A stretch of DNA of 64,000 nucleotides from Pyrinomonadaceae bacterium. GTDB lineage: Bacteria; Acidobacteriota; Blastocatellia; Pyrinomonadales; Pyrinomonadaceae. Position numbers and translations under genes: made by a program. Below the pieces are notes generated by a model. That model saw only the letters and a program-made list of their open reading frames with translations. It did no database searches and had not been told where the DNA came from. Of the stretch, positions 59,223-64,000 are shown in pieces; the stretch's first letter is position 1; every line of letters starts with the position of its first letter. The DNA is taken from NCBI GenBank assembly GCA_030841105.1, contig JAVEDE010000076.1, positions 1 to 64,000 of the forward strand. The letters run 5' to 3'.

Positions 59223-59437
59223 TGATGTATGTAAATATCAGTTTGAGTGAGGCCAAATTAAAGATTGCTTTTGTTAGCAAGAATCCAGAGCGGGCAAGAT
59301 ATGCCCGTGGAGTGAAATTGTCAATGATGATTCAAAACGTATTGAGTGAGGATGAATCCGCAGCCGCGCCAAAGGTCTTACGTCGGGGGTAAGTGCGGCG
59401 GGTGAGTTGTTTGGCGCGACATTATTTATTTCGATTC

Positions 59438-60631
59438 CTACCCTCTTACTTGAATATGTATCACCCCATTGAGATTTAACCCTATGCGAATATAATTCGA
59501 CGAGACATATCGGTTAGTAAGTAATCCGTTTTCACGATCAAAGAGGAATTCATGAGTCTTCTCCGCTCTTGTTACGATTATCCCCCTACTCTCCAACTCA
59601 GGTCTTAAGATGTTAAAAAGATTGTTGCGCAAGATTTCAGCTTCTTGCCGCAGGCTAGGATTAACAAATATTAGCTTTCGCAAAGAAATGTTATCACGCA
59701 GCCCAGATGCAATAAGATATTTGAAATGCGTATCAGTAGGAGGCATAGAAAATCCAATTATGATGATCCTTGTAGCCTCGCTTATTGCTTTAAGAGCAGT
59801 CTCCCAAATTCCAGTGAGATGCCCTCCAAATGCCTTCCGCCATGTAGGTGGCAATAAAAGGATGCGCTCCCCCCTTGCCCGCACATCATCATAGCTGCCA
59901 TAAACTTTTACCATTTCATTAAGATTATCCGGCGTAGCCCAATTGATCGATCCATGTAGCTTTAATATTGGGATAGCACCAGCCAGTGCTTGGTCGCTTA
60001 GTGAACATTTAGCCCCTTCTTGCAAAGTAGCTGCCGCACTTGATAATCCATAATGAAATGGCGTACTCAAATCAGCGAGCGCGTCTTCAACTAGAGTGTC
60101 ATAGTTGAATGTAATTATAGTATTCCTTGTACTTGGCGAAGACTCAGAGAAGTACCCGCTTAGCATTCCGGCATAGAGATGATAAAGAGGGCAGGCGTGT
60201 GTGTATCCTCCCCGATTAGCACCTTCCGCCTGACTCAGCAGTCTCCATCTATTAGGCAGCTCCCCTACAACTTGAGTGTTAAGATATGCTTCAGAAGAGC
60301 CTGTTGTTCTTTGTGCATAATCCAGTGTCGCTGCAATAGCTTTGGTTACATAATCGGTATGTGATTCTCCTTCGCTTGCGGACGCGAGGCTGAATAATTC
60401 CTCGATATTTTCAACGTCAATGTTAGCGCGATAAGCCGTTCCCGCCGCTTTAAGCCTGAAATCAAATACTTGTTCAACGGCTTCGGCTTCTTCCGTTCTA
60501 TTATTATCATGAAGCCATGAGATGCTGTCGCCCATGCGCTCTAGGAAGCCTTTAATTAAAGGCAAACCGCCATCATATGAGAATCCAGCACCCAAGATAT
60601 AGACGTTATGATCTCTATGAATTTGAGGCAT
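59438..60631 (-). CDS. SIR2-like (NADase-type) defence protein
   Basis: A 397-residue protein of the SIR2_2 type. Motifs in order: VYILGAGFSYDGGLPLIKGF (GAGxS, residues 14-18), NTIITFNYDTLVEDALADLS (T-x-N-Y-D), PILKLHGSINWATPDN (HG) and RIIIIGFSMPPTDTHFKYLI (G-x-S-x4-D). SIR2 domains in phage-defence systems deplete NAD+. There is no fused Argonaute or HerA-like partner here. The C-terminal part after residue 330 is unassigned. Gap 59,223-59,437 holds no supported gene. Confidence 0.88.
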   Translation of the reverse strand: MPQIHRDHNVYILGAGFSYDGGLPLIKGFLERMGDSISWLHDNNRTEEAEAVEQVFDFRLKAAGTAYRANIDVENIEELFSLASASEGESHTDYVTKAIAATLDYAQRTTGSSEAYLNTQVVGELPNRWRLLSQAEGANRGGYTHACPLYHLYAGMLSGYFSESSPSTRNTIITFNYDTLVEDALADLSTPFHYGLSSAAATLQEGAKCSLSDQALAGAIPILKLHGSINWATPDNLNEMVKVYGSYDDVRARGERILLLPPTWRKAFGGHLTGIWETALKAISEATRIIIIGFSMPPTDTHFKYLIASGLRDNISLRKLIFVNPSLRQEAEILRNNLFNILRPELESRGIIVTRAEKTHEFLFDRENGLLTNRYVSSNYIRIGLNLNGVIHIQVRG

Positions 60632-60825
60632 ATCTTGTTGCGTCTCTTCTTACTTGCCTTTGAAGGCTCAACCTTAGCCTTCGGCGGTCTGCTTATCTTT
60701 GGCTATCAAATCACAGAGCAATCTATCAAATGCTTTCTGATATTGGTTGTGATCTTTCCAATGTGTGAAGTCTCGTTTAAGGATATGGTGTCCGTCCAGA
60801 CTGGGAAACTCCTGAGATAAGTTTA

Positions 60826-61830
60826 TCACTCAGCCTCGCCAAGTTCGATGATGTCGTGGCTGGCGCGTCGGATGCCGATGTCATTCTCAACTAATAGCTT
60901 CACCAGTTGCTCGCCATTCATTAGGGCAACAGGCGTGGCGTCGAGGCGCTCGGCCTCCTCTATTGCGCCCTTGCTGAAATCGCTCAAGGTGATGATAAGT
61001 CCCTGTTCGTGTGTGCCTAAGCTCCCTCGTACTTGCTGAACCGTTGGTGCTTGCACGTTGTTTTTCCATCGCTTCACCTGTACTGCCGTGCGGGTGCGGA
61101 TGACATCGCCCGTTACCATCGTTCCGCGCACGTCTATGCCCCCATCATTGTTAACAGAAGTGACCGTTACATCTTCAAAACCCAGTTTAGCTAGAAGCGT
61201 ACCAACGAGTGCCTCAAATTCTGCCGGGGGCATCTGACTGATCTGTTGCCGCAGTTTCTTGCGAACCGTTTGATTGTGCTGCTCAATCTGGAATGCCAGC
61301 CCTGATCCCAGCCATTTAGGTAGTCCGACGAAGCCCTTGCCGTATTGAACGAAACGGGGGCGCTCGCCGCGCTTCACTCTCCTCTGGATTTCAGTGATGA
61401 CTTGCGCATAGAGGGTAGCTTCCGGTGTCTTGCCCGCAGTTGCGATGAGACCTAGTTCAAGTGCCTTCTCGGTGATGGCGCGGTAATGCATTGGCTGCTT
61501 GCCAGCGTATGTTTCAAGCACCGCTTCAGTTGCATCCGTAAAAGACATCTGGCTTCTCGGCGCACCGTCATTGCTAGTAGATGATGGAACCTGATATTCA
61601 GGTAATCCCCACGAGCGTAGTGCGAATATGCCTTTTTCTGTTCTTTGAAAAGGTGAGGCCGATCCTCGTTTAATTATATCAACGGCAAGGCGCGCGTTTA
61701 TTGTGTCATGCGGCGTCAATCCATTGGTCGCCCATAGTTCTTGATCAAGAACACGCTTAGTGATCTCTTTATAGTGGAGAGGCTTCCCGGCCTGCGTCAA
61801 TATGGTCTGAATAGCGGTGAATATACTCAT
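60826..61830 (-). CDS. Mrr-type restriction endonuclease with two N-terminal winged helices
   Basis: A 334-residue protein. N-terminal part holds two HARE-HTH-like winged helices: FTAIQTILTQAGKPLHYKEI with GIFALRSWGLPEY, and FTDATEAVLETYAGKQPMHY with YGKGFVGLPKWLG. The C-terminal nuclease is Mrr-like: PPAEFEALVGTLLAKLGFED, DGGIDVRGTMVTGD with the catalytic Asp, and AVQVKRWKNNV (Q-x-K). Mrr enzymes cut modified DNA. The duplicated HTH may read base or nucleoid state. It is downstream of YgjP-like and HsdR genes in the same direction. Confidence 0.9.
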   Translation of the reverse strand: MSIFTAIQTILTQAGKPLHYKEITKRVLDQELWATNGLTPHDTINARLAVDIIKRGSASPFQRTEKGIFALRSWGLPEYQVPSSTSNDGAPRSQMSFTDATEAVLETYAGKQPMHYRAITEKALELGLIATAGKTPEATLYAQVITEIQRRVKRGERPRFVQYGKGFVGLPKWLGSGLAFQIEQHNQTVRKKLRQQISQMPPAEFEALVGTLLAKLGFEDVTVTSVNNDGGIDVRGTMVTGDVIRTRTAVQVKRWKNNVQAPTVQQVRGSLGTHEQGLIITLSDFSKGAIEEAERLDATPVALMNGEQLVKLLVENDIGIRRASHDIIELGEAE

Positions 61831-61900
61831 CGTGCCTTTTTCTAATTGGATGACATCACCAAAGAGATTGAATGCCGCCTTTAATCTACACAGACTACGT

Positions 61901-62575
61901 TTAGGGTTGTTGTTCTAACAATCCGCCCGATTGTTTCAGCCATTCTTTAGCCTTCAAATAGTCGGGAAGTTGAGTTTTGATAGTTGCCCAAAATTGTGCG
62001 TTGTGGTTTGGTTCGAGCAGATGGGCGAGTTCATGGACGATAACGTATTCAATCACGCGCATTGGTGCTTTGATGAGCCGCCAGTTGAAGTTGAGCTTAT
62101 TGCTCGGCGTGCATGATCCCCATCTATATTTCAAATCTGAAATGAGTATGCGGTTAAAGCTTACGCCTAAGTGTTTCGCGTAAAAGTCGGATAGGGGAAT
62201 GATCTTCGACTTAGCTTTCTTAATGTACCAATCCTTGAGCAAGGTAGGCGCGTCGCTAACTCTGGATTTCGAGACGAGAAATTTATTGTCAAACAAAATG
62301 CCGTCAAAAGGGTCTGACACAACCTCTAATTTATAATTCCTACCTAAGTATAGAATTGTCGTGCCGGAGACAAACTCCTTTTGCTTGATTGGTAAATCAT
62401 ACTTTTGCGTATGCCGCACCTTTTCGTAAAGCCAAAGCTTCTTTTGTTGAATTAACTGTTCAATCTTTTCATGCGGCGTATCGTTTGGCGCGCGAACGAT
62501 GACAGACCTATCACGTTCGACGGTGATTGTCAGGGTCTTTCGTGCTGAATAAACAATGCTATATTCGAGATTCAT
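61901..62575 (-). CDS. YgjP-like (DUF45) metallopeptidase-fold protein
   Basis: A 224-residue protein with the WLMxK-type zinc motif EYVIVHELAHLLEPNHNAQF (H-E-x-x-H) and LKYRWGSCTPSNKLNFNWRL, a pair diagnostic for DUF45/YgjP. These are commonly encoded next to type I restriction genes; E. coli YgjP is described as a nucleotide pyrophosphatase-like protein. It starts one base after the HsdR stop, so it is translated in the same operon. Confidence 0.92.
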   Translation of the reverse strand: MNLEYSIVYSARKTLTITVERDRSVIVRAPNDTPHEKIEQLIQQKKLWLYEKVRHTQKYDLPIKQKEFVSGTTILYLGRNYKLEVVSDPFDGILFDNKFLVSKSRVSDAPTLLKDWYIKKAKSKIIPLSDFYAKHLGVSFNRILISDLKYRWGSCTPSNKLNFNWRLIKAPMRVIEYVIVHELAHLLEPNHNAQFWATIKTQLPDYLKAKEWLKQSGGLLEQQP

Positions 62576-62576
62576 T

Positions 62577-64000
62577 TTAATCTCTGAGCAGTATCGTATC
62601 GTTATTTCTTTCGGCTGTTTCGAGCGTGCGGGAGATTACTTCACCGCGCTTTTTGATGACGTTCGGCAGGCTAACGAACGTGGGAGATAGAAGCAACTCT
62701 TGGAGAGATGCTCTTAGCTTATTGCGAGCCGGAATGTTATCCCAAAAGCCTTTTAGTTGAAGTTCGGTTTCGAGTAATGCCGTGACTTGCTTAGTCAGAT
62801 CAATCAATGCGCTCGCCTGATCTTCATCTAACTCTTGCCCGTCGAAGAACTCTTTCTTGAAGATACGGAAGAAGGGCATTTGCTTTCTTCGATGCAAGCC
62901 ATAAGTGCTTTCTTCTTTCTCCGCGTCAATTATCCTCTGCCTTAGTTCTTCAAGCTTCTTCCTTATCAAACTCCAGTTGTTTTGAAACTCCGCAAGGATT
63001 GCTTCTATGGCCTCGGCAAAAGAGGCGTAAAGTTCCGGGTCGATCTGTAAACTGATGTCAATGTGGTGGCGGATCGCGTGTTCGATCTCGGCGGCTTTGG
63101 TCTTTTCGCGGGTGCGCTTGTTGACTTGTTCTTGAAAGCTTTTATCGAGAATGGAGATTGGCTCGACAGTTTGATCTATACCTTTTGAGACGAGATGTTG
63201 GTCGGCAATCAGACGGAGCTTTTCAGGGATGCCTTTCATGCTAACGCGCTTATCTCTGAAATGCTTGGAAGCCATGACATTAATTTCAGAGTAGTGTTTG
63301 AAGTCAGGAAGGAAGTCTAGGGCTTCCTTACGCGGATAGACGGCATCAAGGGCGCGAGAGAACTCACGGAAGAGAATCAGAAACTCGAACCGGGGGTCTT
63401 CGTCGTAAAAGTAATCGTAATATGCATCGTAGTCGTTCGGGTCAGTTATTCCGAGCTTTTCGACGAACTCGATCAAAGCTTTGTGCTTTCCTATTAACTC
63501 GGAGATGATAGCGGCATCGTCTTTTAGTCCTTCGATACTCTCTTGCCTCTCGCGTTCGTCATACTCGGATAAGGCTTCGCGTAAATGATGCCCGACGCCG
63601 ACATAATCAACAACGAAACCACAAGTTTTGTTCGCATCGTGGACGCGGTTGACGCGAGCGATGGCTTGCAGCAGATTGTGCGCCCTGATGGTTTGATCCA
63701 AATACATGACTTGCTCAATCGGCGCGTCGAAGCCGGTTAGAAGCATGTTGTTGACGATGATAAAGGCGACATCGCCATTAACGCCGTCAGCTTCGCCGTT
63801 AAATGGGAGCTTGAAGCTGGCGATGTCTTTCTTGTGTTGGTTCGAGTCGGAATGAGCTTTAAGGTGTGGCTTATCGTTGTGGCTACCGCCGGAGATGATA
63901 ACGGCGGTTTTTAGTTTCTTTAACTGTTCAACCTGTTCGGGCTTTAGTTCCAAATCCCTGTTAATTTTAGGATTGCTTTCTAATCGCTCTATAGTCTCAC
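62577..64000 (-). CDS. hsdR: Type I restriction endonuclease subunit R, C-terminal part (right edge truncated)
   Basis: The frame is open to the right edge, so only the last about 475 residues are present. Helicase motifs V and VI are visible: VAFIIVNNMLLTGFDAPIEQ, then VMYLDQTIRAHNLLQAIARV with NR. After that comes the long helical C-terminal part of HsdR (DYDAYYDYFYDEDPRFEFLI; KTKAAEIEHAIRHHIDISLQ), which contacts the methylase core. The nuclease and the first helicase motifs, hsdM and hsdS must lie beyond 64,000. Ends ERNNDTILLRD. Confidence 0.92.
   Translation of the reverse strand, partial: ETIERLESNPKINRDLELKPEQVEQLKKLKTAVIISGGSHNDKPHLKAHSDSNQHKKDIASFKLPFNGEADGVNGDVAFIIVNNMLLTGFDAPIEQVMYLDQTIRAHNLLQAIARVNRVHDANKTCGFVVDYVGVGHHLREALSEYDERERQESIEGLKDDAAIISELIGKHKALIEFVEKLGITDPNDYDAYYDYFYDEDPRFEFLILFREFSRALDAVYPRKEALDFLPDFKHYSEINVMASKHFRDKRVSMKGIPEKLRLIADQHLVSKGIDQTVEPISILDKSFQEQVNKRTREKTKAAEIEHAIRHHIDISLQIDPELYASFAEAIEAILAEFQNNWSLIRKKLEELRQRIIDAEKEESTYGLHRRKQMPFFRIFKKEFFDGQELDEDQASALIDLTKQVTALLETELQLKGFWDNIPARNKLRASLQELLLSPTFVSLPNVIKKRGEVISRTLETAERNNDTILLRD

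Noticed and set aside
59210..59392. 60-codon plus-strand frame after the TIR gene start
   Set aside because: Overlaps the TIR start; no ribosome site or recognisable family.
60608..60820. 70-codon hydrophobic plus-strand frame over the SIR2 gene start
   Set aside because: Looks membrane-like but overlaps the SIR2 start and lacks a ribosome site.

Overview
The window is a high-GC bacterial chromosome segment (about 1-40.3 kb) followed by a lower-GC mobile and defence island (about 40.3-64 kb). The host is most likely an acidobacterium, probably of the Blastocatellia type. The reasons are a 'VWFA-related' secreted protein of the acidobacterial kind, PadR plus permease-prefix-domain genes, DUF721, and compact high-GC genes separated by long hairpin-forming spacers. 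This assignment rests on family knowledge and was not tested by a search.

Region 1 (1-26.7 kb) holds core genes. It has a five-PAS GGDEF/EAL enzyme for cyclic-di-GMP, a glutaredoxin, the GatCA amidotransferase subunits, Maf, PanC/PanB (pantothenate) and FolK (folate). A three-subunit molybdenum hydroxylase of the xanthine oxidase family (16.7-12.1 kb, minus strand) is followed by a MocA-like cofactor gene. Its flavin subunit carries the four-cysteine loop of 4-hydroxybenzoyl-CoA reductase, and a BrnT-type toxin-antitoxin pair sits between its large and flavin subunits.

Region 2 (26.8-40.3 kb) mixes housekeeping genes (secreted hydrolases, a phosphoesterase, an ABC exporter, DinB) with two proteins built like cargo of extracellular contractile injection systems. 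One has a kinase-like C-terminus. The other has a DUF4157 core and a C-terminus resembling CNF1-type deamidases. No injection-system structural genes are in the window.

Region 3 (40,288-47,965) is an integrated element bounded by a 48-bp direct repeat derived from the 3' half of a tRNA-Ala gene. It carries a tyrosine integrase broken by two in-frame TGA codons, then the most striking locus of the window: a short prokaryotic Argonaute (MID-PIWI, catalytically dead) preceded three bases upstream by a SMEK-APAZ fusion. Known short-Argonaute partners carry SIR2, TIR, Mrr or DREN/DUF4365 effectors; a SMEK effector is, as far as I know, uncharacterised. Two small paralogous genes, an orphan receiver, an XRE regulator and a TIR/zinc-ribbon protein complete the element.

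Region 4 (47.97-64 kb) is a second accessory block. It has phage-like HTH and zinc-finger genes, a duplicated 144-bp gene end, a PadR/permease-prefix cluster, and an HTH-HEPN-AbiV-small-protein operon with a well-formed promoter and operator. A TPR/Fis/receiver regulator lies divergent from a small secreted repeat peptide. The block ends with TIR, SIR2, Mrr-like, YgjP-like and HsdR genes running off the right edge. If both blocks entered the same tRNA-Ala gene in tandem, the intact tRNA should lie to the right of the window.
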